In this document: positions 53,952 through 61,566 of the stretch, in pieces
Layout of the letters: every line of letters begins with the position of its first letter
Position numbering within the stretch: the stretch's first letter is position 1
Notes under the pieces: model-generated
Told to the model about the DNA's origin: nothing
Databases searched by the model: none
Seen by the model: the letters and a program-made list of their open reading frames with translations, nothing else
Source of the DNA: Chitinophaga pinensis
GTDB taxonomy: Bacteria > Bacteroidota > Bacteroidia > Flavobacteriales_D > Crocinitomicaceae
Direction of reading: 5' to 3'
Assembly (NCBI GenBank): GCA_943324745.2
Contig: CALPMT020000001.1
Span: forward strand, 1 to 64,000
DNA: 64,000 nucleotides
Program-made: the position numbers and the translations under genes

Positions 53952-56168
53952 ATGAGATACTTATTCCTATTATTAGCTATTTCTACAATAAGTATTTTCA
54001 AAGCTCAGTCCGTTTCGATTGTTAAATCTTCAGAGACATCTTTAGAACTTTTGTTTCAATTTGAACCTAGTCAGTTAATGGTTAAACAATTTAACCACAA
54101 AGATTATATTGATTTTACACAATCTTCTGATTTAACACTCTTTGAAAAAGGAGCACCATCATTGCCATTTTATTCTAAATCGATTCTACTACCATCTAGA
54201 GGAAATAGCTCTTTAGAAGTTTTTTATGATGATGTAATTGAATATTCAGGTCAAGAAATATTACCATCTTTAGGTTTGCAAAAACGGAAGTCAATTACGA
54301 ATGATTATGTATTTGGTAAAATTTATTCTGAAGATTCATTTTATCCAGGAAAATTAGCGACTACTACTCCCCCATTTTTATTGAGGGAGTTGAGAGGACA
54401 AACGATACACCTATACCCTTATCAATATAATCCGATTCGTAAAACGCTTCGATTTTATAAAAAATTACGCGTGATCATTACTTTCAATGAAAAAGGTCAT
54501 GGAATTAACGAATTACTCGATCCATCCGCATCACATTTGGGAAAACAGCATTTTAAACATCAATTTATAACACCAGTTCCTAAAAAAGAAAAATACTTTG
54601 AAAAACCAGATCAAGGTGAAATGTTAGTTATTTGCCCCGCGCGTTTTAAACAAACGATTCAGCCATTGGTAGATTGGAAAAATCAAAAAGGAATTTTAAC
54701 ACGCATTGAGTTTATTGAAAATATTGGAGATTCCTCTCATTTAATCAAAAAATATATTATTGATTACTATAAAAAACATCCTTCTTTACTACACTTACTT
54801 CTCGTAGGTGATCATCAAGACATCACTCCTTATTCTTATGGTTTTTACGATAGTGATGTATATTGGAGTGATTCATATTATGGTCAAATTTCTGGAGATG
54901 ATTTATATAGTGAGTTGTTTGTAGGTAGATTTTCCGGAACTGTAGACGAAGTAAAGATTATGGTTCAACGAACCTTAGAATATGAAAAAAATCCTGCCGC
55001 AGGAGACTGGATGAATAAAGCTATTGGAATTGCATCATCTCAAGGCTTAACAATTGGAGATAATGGGGAGTCAGATTGGCAGCATGAACGATTGATACGA
55101 ACTTCATTACTGGCAAGTGGTTATAGTTCTGTTTATGAATTTTATGATGGAGATCAAGGAGGAAGTGATGAACCTGGTAATCCATCAAGTACAGCAATCG
55201 TTAAAGCAATAAATTCTGGAGTAGGTTTATTAAATTATACAGGTCATGGTGATACTGATAATTTTATTAGTGGAAATTTCCATGCTTCAGATGTGTTAAC
55301 TGCAGAGAATTATGGTAAATATCCTTTTGTGGTTTCCGTTGCGTGTAATAACGGTAAATTTGTGAATAGTACTTGTCTTTCAGAAACTTGGTTGAGTGCA
55401 ACACATAACAATCAAATTACGGGAGCTATAGCTATGTGTGGATCATCCATATTAATGGATTGGGCTCCACCTATGAAAACTCAAGATGAGATAGTCCGTT
55501 TGTTAATCGATCCAAATCCAACTGTTCGTAAAACTTCCTTGGGAGGCTTATTTAATAACGGTCAATTTAGCATGTTAGAAAAATATGGAATTGTTGGAAA
55601 TGGTGTTGTACAAACGTGGGTATTTTTTGGAGATCCGTCAACTGTTATTCGCACACAAATAACTAAGCCTATTGCATTTACAGTGGTTAAAAATAGTGGG
55701 GATTCATTAAATGATTATGTCGTTCATTCAGAAATAAATGGGCTGAATATAGGTATAAGTAAGAATAATACATATATCACCTCAGGTACAATCATTAATA
55801 ACAATTACACTTTTTCTTTACCTCCTTCAGAGATTTCGGATACTTTTTTGGTTACTGCTACTCTTCAAAATTATGCTACACAGCAACAAATAATTGTGAA
55901 AGAAAAGAGTGTTAAGTTGGACGAACAACCAGTTTTGACTTTAAATTTGTACCCTAATCCGAGCAATAATATCGTTCATATAGCTTCATCAGGTCCGTTT
56001 GAGGTTGATATTGTTACATTAGAAGGTAAAAAAATAACTACCTACGTTCACTCACAGCCTGAAGTTTTCTCATTAGATGTAAGCAGTTATTTAACTGGTA
56101 GCTATCTATTTGTTTTTAAGATTAATGATCAAATCATTACTCGAAAAATAGAAATTATTAAACAGTAG
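53952..56168 (+). CDS. Gingipain-like C25 peptidase with T9SS type A sorting domain
   Basis: At 738 aa: a signal peptide (MRYLFLLLAISTISIFKAQ), an N-terminal propeptide-like part (20-~215), the C25 catalytic domain (~220-580) and a C-terminal sorting domain (~665-738, LNLYPNPSNNIVHIAS..., ending ITRKIEIIKQ). Catalytic His 432 (NYTGHGDTDNF) and Cys 465 (SVACNNGKFV) match the gingipain dyad. It is secreted through the type IX system and probably anchored at or released from the surface. PorU also belongs to C25, but PorU lacks a sorting domain, so this is cargo. It follows the anti-sigma-like gene after 15 nt. Confidence 0.9.
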   Translation: MRYLFLLLAISTISIFKAQSVSIVKSSETSLELLFQFEPSQLMVKQFNHKDYIDFTQSSDLTLFEKGAPSLPFYSKSILLPSRGNSSLEVFYDDVIEYSGQEILPSLGLQKRKSITNDYVFGKIYSEDSFYPGKLATTTPPFLLRELRGQTIHLYPYQYNPIRKTLRFYKKLRVIITFNEKGHGINELLDPSASHLGKQHFKHQFITPVPKKEKYFEKPDQGEMLVICPARFKQTIQPLVDWKNQKGILTRIEFIENIGDSSHLIKKYIIDYYKKHPSLLHLLLVGDHQDITPYSYGFYDSDVYWSDSYYGQISGDDLYSELFVGRFSGTVDEVKIMVQRTLEYEKNPAAGDWMNKAIGIASSQGLTIGDNGESDWQHERLIRTSLLASGYSSVYEFYDGDQGGSDEPGNPSSTAIVKAINSGVGLLNYTGHGDTDNFISGNFHASDVLTAENYGKYPFVVSVACNNGKFVNSTCLSETWLSATHNNQITGAIAMCGSSILMDWAPPMKTQDEIVRLLIDPNPTVRKTSLGGLFNNGQFSMLEKYGIVGNGVVQTWVFFGDPSTVIRTQITKPIAFTVVKNSGDSLNDYVVHSEINGLNIGISKNNTYITSGTIINNNYTFSLPPSEISDTFLVTATLQNYATQQQIIVKEKSVKLDEQPVLTLNLYPNPSNNIVHIASSGPFEVDIVTLEGKKITTYVHSQPEVFSLDVSSYLTGSYLFVFKINDQIITRKIEIIKQ

Positions 56169-56216
56169 TTTTAACAGCTTGTTAAAATATAGTTTACTAC
56201 TTATCTGAACAATCTA

Positions 56217-57236
56217 TCAGTTTTTAAAAGAAGATATCACTTTGCAGGTTTCATCAATACAATGATCTGTAATATCTAAATGAATCACTATTCGGATCAT
56301 ATTTTCACCAAAAGACGAAACTAATATTCCATGCTCTTTGAATTTTTGTATGATTTCCATTTTATGAGACTCATTCGTTAAACTAAAGACTATAATATTT
56401 GTTTCCACAGGAAAAACATCTGAAACCCAATTTTGTTGTAGTAATAATTCGCCAATTTTAGCTGCTCTTATACGATCCTCTTTAAGGCGTTCGATGTGAT
56501 TTTGCATGGCGTATAATCCACCTGCCGCAATGATACCAGCTTGACGCATTCCACCGCCCATTACTTTTCTAACACGTCTAGCTTTACGAATAAATTCTTT
56601 AGTTCCTAGTAATAGTGAACCAACAGGTGCTCCTAACCCTTTGGATAAACAGATTGAAATTGAGTCGAATTGGGCTGCGTAGACTTTCGGATTAACTTTA
56701 TTTACCTCCAGTGCATTCATCATACGTGCGCCATCTAAGTGTAAGGGAATCCCTTTTTCTTTGCAAAAAATAGAAATTTTCTTGATTTCTTCAAAATCAT
56801 ATACAGCTCCCCCACCGCGATTTGCAGTATCTTCTAAGCTTACTAATTCCGTCACCGGGAAATGAATGTCATCAGTATTGACAGCTTTTTGGATTTCAGT
56901 TACAGTTAATCGACCTCTGCTCCCAGGCAGTAAACGTACAGATGCTCCAGAATTTTTAGCGATTCCCCCTCCTTCGTATTTATAGATATGACTTTCTTCG
57001 TGGCAAATAACTTCACCACCTGGCTTCACATGTACATTGATTGCGATTTGGTTCGTTTGCGTACCAGAGCTACAAAATAGTGCTTCTTCTTTTCCAAAAT
57101 ATGCTGCTACAAAACGTTGTAATTCATTTACTGTTGGATCTTCTTGAAAAACATCATCTCCAAGAGGAGCATTAAACATAAATTCCAACATTTCTTTTGT
57201 TGGTTTTGTAACAGTATCGCTTCTGAAATCGATCAT
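56217..57236 (-). CDS. ltaE: Low-specificity L-threonine aldolase
   Basis: A 339-aa PLP enzyme of the beta-eliminating lyase/threonine aldolase family. Opening MIDFRSDTVTKPTKEMLEFM is diagnostic. The PLP Lys is in SICLSKGLGAPVGSLLLG (~200), and the Asp that contacts the pyridine is in PLHLDGARMMNALE. It cleaves L-threonine/allo-threonine to glycine and acetaldehyde. It converges with the C25 protease; no terminator hairpin is evident in the 48-bp gap. Confidence 0.93.
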   Translation of the reverse strand: MIDFRSDTVTKPTKEMLEFMFNAPLGDDVFQEDPTVNELQRFVAAYFGKEEALFCSSGTQTNQIAINVHVKPGGEVICHEESHIYKYEGGGIAKNSGASVRLLPGSRGRLTVTEIQKAVNTDDIHFPVTELVSLEDTANRGGGAVYDFEEIKKISIFCKEKGIPLHLDGARMMNALEVNKVNPKVYAAQFDSISICLSKGLGAPVGSLLLGTKEFIRKARRVRKVMGGGMRQAGIIAAGGLYAMQNHIERLKEDRIRAAKIGELLLQQNWVSDVFPVETNIIVFSLTNESHKMEIIQKFKEHGILVSSFGENMIRIVIHLDITDHCIDETCKVISSFKN

Positions 57237-57338
57237 TTTAAAGGATTAAAAATTAGTTAAATTTAACTAAAAAAACTTTTTAATACTGAGGAGTACAATT
57301 TTTTGTAAGTGAGATTCGATGCCGAATCATTTAACTTA

Positions 57339-58010
57339 TTACCTTATAGGATTGTAGGTTAATATCTTCCTTTTTTTTTCGATCTCTAGGATTACCACAT
57401 ATACTCCAATACTTATGATTGAAGCGAAAAAGCACCAAACAGATAAGACATAGTGTTCGTAAAATAGTGCACTTAATATATAAGAAATAAGTATAGTTAG
57501 TCCGAGTATCCATATACCTTTGATGCTAGAGAATAAAGGAGGTGCGATGGTTGCAAGTGCATATAATACGACGCTTACATTCTTGAGAGAAGATGGGTAG
57601 TTTTGGATGTATAAAATATGGTTTTGTTCGATGACCGCTGAAATATGAAAATGCAACAAACAATAGGTTAGATAGCTCGCTACAGTTAGTCCTATTCCTA
57701 CAAATACTTTTAGTGCGATGCTTCTTTTCTTGTTTTTTTCGAGATTTAATATCGCTATTGGGACAAGTATCGGCCAAATAATTTGAGCAAAAATTAAAAA
57801 AGTTTTGGTTGCATATTGCTGTAAAAGTAAAAGGTCAGCGTTAGGCAAAGACACCCATAGAACACCTTCTGCAGCTTGTTGAATTCCAAATATAAATGGG
57901 ATTGCTGCGAATAGACGTTGACTTTTGAGTGTACTTTTGTGTAAGGTTGCTAATCCAATAACGGTTAGCACAACACCTGCGGATAAACTAGCGTTAGCAG
58001 AAAAGCACAT
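57339..58010 (-). CDS. DUF6629-family membrane protein
   Basis: A 223-aa protein with seven predicted membrane helices. The N-terminal MCFSANASLSAGVVLTVIGL and the following IPFIFGIQQAAEGVLWVSL are characteristic of this widespread but uncharacterised family. The C-terminus ends in a basic cytoplasmic tail (LEIEKKRKILTYNPIR). No functional clue arises from the neighbours. Other open frames in this interval are shadows. Confidence 0.72.
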   Translation of the reverse strand: MCFSANASLSAGVVLTVIGLATLHKSTLKSQRLFAAIPFIFGIQQAAEGVLWVSLPNADLLLLQQYATKTFLIFAQIIWPILVPIAILNLEKNKKRSIALKVFVGIGLTVASYLTYCLLHFHISAVIEQNHILYIQNYPSSLKNVSVVLYALATIAPPLFSSIKGIWILGLTILISYILSALFYEHYVLSVWCFFASIISIGVYVVILEIEKKRKILTYNPIR

Positions 58011-58048
58011 AGCATTAATTTAGTTATAAAAAAGGGTGTGATAAAGAT

Positions 58049-58076
58049 CCACCTTTTTGAACACTCAAAAAGGTGG
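58049..58076. repeat. CCACCTTTTTGA hairpin, second copy of an intergenic repeat
   Basis: CCACCTTTTTGA and TCAAAAAGGTGG are perfect 12-bp arms around ACAC. The sequence resembles the hairpin at 45196-45226. It lies just upstream of the DUF6629 gene and not at a gene end, so it is more likely a dispersed repeat than a terminator. Confidence 0.55.
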
Positions 58077-58131
58077 AATTATTTAATAAACTACTTTTGT
58101 ACCTTACATATTTTAAAAAAAATCCAAAGAA

Positions 58132-58401
58132 TTAATTCTTAAAATAACTTTTAGCGAAAGCATATTTTTCATTGTCAGTCATTTTATCTGACCCGTGGAC
58201 TTCAATTTTTTTATCCTTAAAATGAAGGTCTTTTTTTAGGAAGTTTTTAAGTTCCAATTTTGCATCGGTTGGTCCGAAAAGAAGTACATTATCGAAGTTG
58301 ATCAATTCTTCTGAAATTTGTTTGTAGAACAGTTTATTTGATTGATTTTCTTTGTTGTGCATCAAATTTTCGCCTCTACCTAACGCCTTTCGTATCAACA
58401 A
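58132..58401 (-). pseudogene. N-terminally truncated host-attachment/eRF1-like protein
   Basis: An open frame of at most 89 codons with a TTG start. The sequence from GENLMHNKENQSNKLFYKQI to the end (VLLFGPTDAKLELKNFLKKD, KMTDNEKYAFAKSYF) matches the C-terminal half of a ~140-aa Bacteroidota family related to host-attachment/baeRF-type proteins. The N-terminal ~60 residues are missing: only 53 bp separate it from the upstream gene. It is therefore probably a decayed remnant. Confidence 0.5.
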
Positions 58402-58454
58402 CGGTTAAAAGCATTGTCAACCCATTATAATAGATAGTTAAATGTAATTTTAGC

Positions 58455-59021
58455 TTATAATTTTAATACGCGTTGCTCCACCACAACTGAGTCATCAGCT
58501 TCGGTAACTAAACATTCACCGTCTAGATTGACCCCTGTTAGTAATTCAAAAGATTGATTTTCGATTGAAAATTTTGTACTTACAAATTCTAATGTGTCAA
58601 TTCCTTGAAATGAATCCAACAGATACTTCAAAACTCTCCCTTTAATCACTTGATATAAAAAAAAATAGTGAAAACCTTCTGAGCGTCTTACCTCTAATTC
58701 ATCAGATTTTGTGTGATACATGGGAAATAAATAGTTCTCACTCACTAAATCATCCAACGAAAAACGGTTTAGTTTTTTACGTTCTTTTCTGATTTCAAAT
58801 AAGTTATCTTTATGAATCATACATCCGATTCCTTCCGTTTGAACCGGTAAATCCATAAAACTAAAAAAACCACATCTCTCCATTAACTCAAAATCAAAGA
58901 AAACATCCGAAAATGTCATTTTAGCATCATGCGCAACTTGTTCAATACGAGTAACTAACGATGTTGGTAACTCCAATACACGATAAAGAACACCTAAGCC
59001 AAAGACATTGATGACAAACAT
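58455..59021 (-). CDS. Hypothetical protein
   Basis: A 188-aa protein with no signal peptide and no membrane span. It begins MFVINVFGLGVLYRVLELPT and is of mixed alpha/beta composition with several Glu/Val-rich strands (DTLEFVSTKFSIENQSFELL, DDSVVVEQRVLKL). I do not recognise the family. The gene is isolated between a remnant gene and a 322-bp intergenic region. Codon and base use resemble the neighbours. Confidence 0.5.
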   Translation of the reverse strand: MFVINVFGLGVLYRVLELPTSLVTRIEQVAHDAKMTFSDVFFDFELMERCGFFSFMDLPVQTEGIGCMIHKDNLFEIRKERKKLNRFSLDDLVSENYLFPMYHTKSDELEVRRSEGFHYFFLYQVIKGRVLKYLLDSFQGIDTLEFVSTKFSIENQSFELLTGVNLDGECLVTEADDSVVVEQRVLKL

Positions 59022-59343
59022 AATTCAAGGATTTATTAACTGTAGATATGTTTTTAAATATAAGAAAAGAGAAACGATTTTCGATTTACAGTAAAAATAA
59101 ATGTTGAATGATCAATTATTAGTTTTGCATTGTTCTTGTATATATTATATGTATTAATACGTGTTTTAAAAGGTGTATAATGCTGTTTTATAACTGATTA
59201 ATTCTTCAGAAACAATTGAATGGTACTCAATTAAACAAATAAAAAAATGGTTCTGATTTAATAAAAACATTTTCATTTGCTAAATTTGCCGATTATCCAT
59301 CTAAAACAACTGAATAATAAAAAGTTATACCTAAAAATAAACG
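59022..59343. other. 322-bp intergenic region before the lysozyme gene
   Basis: AT-rich with no supported gene. It carries TTTATAACTGATTAA (59188-59202), nearly the same as a string upstream of the universal stress gene, and a TAAATTTG -7 element (59281-59288), 56 bp before the lysozyme ATG. No TTG at a usable distance was found. Confidence 0.45.
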
Positions 59344-59790
59344 ATGACAACAGGGAAAAATGGAATTCTATTAATTGAAGAATTCGAAGGATTTAGAGCA
59401 AACGCGTATAAAGATGCGGTTGGTTTACCAACAATTGGTTTTGGAACACTAATAGACAGTGAAGAAGAAAAACAATTACTTACTGAAACAATTTCGAAAG
59501 ATCAAGCAGAAGGTTTGTTACGTAAAGAATTAGCAATGATTGAAAAGAAATTTACAATCATGGTAACTAGTAAAGTTAATCAAAACCAATACGATGCACT
59601 TGTGTCTTTTGCCTACAATCTTGGAATAAATAACCTAAAATCTTCGACACTTTTAAAAAAAGTCAATCATAATCCTGCTGATGTAACCATCCGCGATGAG
59701 TTTAATAAATGGATACACGCAGGAGGAAAAGTATTACAAGGATTAGTGCGAAGAAGAAAAGCGGAAGGCGATTTGTATTTTAAAGTGTAA
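59344..59790 (+). CDS. GH24 lysozyme (phage T4-type endolysin)
   Basis: A 148-aa lysozyme. The catalytic triad is E15, D24 and T30 in EEFEGFRANAYKDAVGLPTI; the 9- and 6-residue spacings are the same as E11-D20-T26 of T4 lysozyme. GFGTL, QNQYDALVSFAYNLG and KVLQGLVRRRKAEGDLY are further GH24 hallmarks. No signal peptide is present and no holin or phage gene is nearby. It may be a domesticated endolysin or a single cargo gene. Confidence 0.9.
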   Translation: MTTGKNGILLIEEFEGFRANAYKDAVGLPTIGFGTLIDSEEEKQLLTETISKDQAEGLLRKELAMIEKKFTIMVTSKVNQNQYDALVSFAYNLGINNLKSSTLLKKVNHNPADVTIRDEFNKWIHAGGKVLQGLVRRRKAEGDLYFKV

Positions 59791-59802
59791 ACGAATATAC
59801 GG

Positions 59803-59945
59803 CAACTAACTGGTAGAGTTCATCGCCAGATGAGGGTTATTTGGGTTATGCTTGGTATTTTTAGCTAGAATATAAAAACAGTAAATTTGACAGGAGTAAT
59901 TTCGATAAAAAGTTCGGCTTTTCTGTCTGTTGTTTAAAAGATTAA
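59803..59945 (+). pseudogene. Remnant of a FISUMP lipoprotein gene (C-terminal end)
   Basis: The sequence matches the last ~143 bp of the intact gene ending at 60700, almost base for base (SSPDEGYLGYAWY... to the terminal KD stop and following ATTAAATTAAAAAGATATG). One change converts TAT to TAG (around 59862), truncating the frame. The 5' part is missing, because the lysozyme gene ends at 59790. Confidence 0.8.
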
Positions 59946-59956
59946 ATTAAAAAGAT

Positions 59957-60700
59957 ATGTTAAAAAAAATCCTACTTGTATTTTCTGCATCAGTATGTTT
60001 AGTAGCATGTAAAAAGGCTGAAACAACACCTAGCAATACAACGACTACGAGTAAAGATACCACCCAAACCTCCATTGCAAAATACGGTGCTGGAGTTACA
60101 GATATTGATGGTAACAAATACAAGACGGTTATTATTGGTACCCAAGAATGGATGGGTGAGAATTTAAACGTTTCCAAATACAATGATGGTTCTGCAATAC
60201 CTAATGTTAAAGATGATCAAGAATGGTGGAACCTTACGTCAGGTGCATGGCGATATTACAATGATAATTCTTCTAATAATGTCAAATATGGTAAACTTTA
60301 TAATTGGTATACAGTAGATCAATCAACAAATGGAAATAAGAACGTTTGCCCAACAGGTTTTCATGTACCAACACAAATTGAATGGAATAAATTAAAAGAA
60401 AATTTAGGTGGTGTATTTATAGCAGGTGGCAAAATGAAAGAAGTAGACACCTTAAATTGGAAGAGTCCAAATAAAGACGCAACAAATAGTGCGTTATTTT
60501 CAGGACTTCCTGGAGGACAAATATCTGCATCTGGAACTAGTGGATACTTTGGAGAAGTGGGAAACTGGTGGAGTTCATCGCCAGATGAGGGTTATTTGGG
60601 TTATGCTTGGTATTTTTATCTAGAATATAAAAACAGTAAATTTGACAGGAGTAATTTCGATAAAAAGTTCGGCTTTTCAGTCCGTTGTTTAAAAGATTAA
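59957..60700 (+). CDS. FISUMP-domain lipoprotein, copy 1
   Basis: A 247-aa lipoprotein: signal MLKKILLVFSASVCLVACKK with lipobox LVAC, a Thr/Ser-rich linker (20-~48), then a Fibrobacter succinogenes major paralogous (FISUMP) domain: DGNKYKTVIIGTQEWMGENL, KYGKLYNWYTVDQ, VCPTGFHVPTQIEW, WWSSSPD and a terminal FGFSVRCLKD. FISUMP domains are common, variable surface domains. Its first ~68 codons are nearly identical to the next gene, after which the two diverge. The upstream remnant shows the unit was tandemly repeated. Confidence 0.85.
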   Translation: MLKKILLVFSASVCLVACKKAETTPSNTTTTSKDTTQTSIAKYGAGVTDIDGNKYKTVIIGTQEWMGENLNVSKYNDGSAIPNVKDDQEWWNLTSGAWRYYNDNSSNNVKYGKLYNWYTVDQSTNGNKNVCPTGFHVPTQIEWNKLKENLGGVFIAGGKMKEVDTLNWKSPNKDATNSALFSGLPGGQISASGTSGYFGEVGNWWSSSPDEGYLGYAWYFYLEYKNSKFDRSNFDKKFGFSVRCLKD

Positions 60701-60711
60701 ATTAAAAAGAT

Positions 60712-61464
60712 ATGTTAAAAAAAATCCTACTTGTATTTTCTGCATCAGCATGTTTAGTAGCATGTAAAAAGGCTGAAACAACACCTAGCAATACAACGAC
60801 TACGAGTAAAGATACCACTCAAACCTCCATTGCAAAATACGGTGCTGGAGTTACAGATATTGATGGAAACAAATACAAGACGGTTATTATTGGTACCCAA
60901 GAATGGATGGCTGAAAATTTAAAAGTGACTAAGTATAATTATGGAGAAACGATTACGAATGTAACAGATGAATTGGAATGGTCTAAATTAACAACTCCTG
61001 CTTGGTGTTATTATAACAACAATGATTCCTTAGGTATGATTTATGGTAAATTATATAATTGGTACACCGTAAACACTAAGAAAGTTTGTCCGGTAGGCTG
61101 GCACGTACCTTCAGATTTAGAATGGACTAAATTATCTAATTTTTTAAGTGGTGACACGATTACGACAAGTATTTACATTCATGATAGTATTGCAGGATTA
61201 CAATTAAAAGAAAATGGTTTTGCTCACTGGAATAATTCGAATGTTTTAGCAACAAACAAATCTTTATTTACCGCACTACCTGGAGGATATATTAACATAA
61301 AAGGTAGTCCACTTTTTAAAAATTTAGGAGATGAAGGTCACTGGTGGAGTAGCACAACTAGAAATGGAAATTCTCCTTGGGGTAGATCTATTGGAGAAAC
61401 AAAGCTATTTAAAGATGATTATTTTATAAATGATGGTCTTTCTATTCGATGTATTAAAGACTAA
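60712..61464 (+). CDS. FISUMP-domain lipoprotein, copy 2
   Basis: A 250-aa paralogue of the preceding gene. Residues 1-~65 differ by one residue (V13A); downstream of TQEWMAENL the FISUMP domain is a different variant (KYNYGETITNVTDELEWSK, VCPVGWHVPSDLEW, GLSIRCIKD). The 5' leader and the 11-bp spacer before the ATG are copies of those in front of gene 1. A hairpin with T run follows the stop (61474-61497). Confidence 0.85.
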   Translation: MLKKILLVFSASACLVACKKAETTPSNTTTTSKDTTQTSIAKYGAGVTDIDGNKYKTVIIGTQEWMAENLKVTKYNYGETITNVTDELEWSKLTTPAWCYYNNNDSLGMIYGKLYNWYTVNTKKVCPVGWHVPSDLEWTKLSNFLSGDTITTSIYIHDSIAGLQLKENGFAHWNNSNVLATNKSLFTALPGGYINIKGSPLFKNLGDEGHWWSSTTRNGNSPWGRSIGETKLFKDDYFINDGLSIRCIKD

Positions 61465-61473
61465 CAATTCCAA

Positions 61474-61497
61474 ACCACCTTACAAGGGTGTTTTTTT
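61474..61497 (+). terminator. Likely terminator after FISUMP copy 2
   Basis: CCACCTT and AAGGGTG can pair with one bulge around ACA; a run of seven T residues follows. It lies ten bases past the stop. Confidence 0.5.
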
Positions 61498-61566
61498 CTT
61501 TTAATCATGATCAAACAACATAAGATTTAGAAAAGATCTTACATATCAATCTAAAAAACGAAAGTG

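Noticed and set aside
59344-59790. Prophage remnant around the lysozyme
   Set aside because: No other phage gene, attachment site or tRNA target is nearby.
59957-61464. Diversity-generating retroelement target
   Set aside because: The FISUMP domains are variable, but no reverse transcriptase, template repeat or A-biased substitutions are seen; divergence is a sharp junction typical of recombination.
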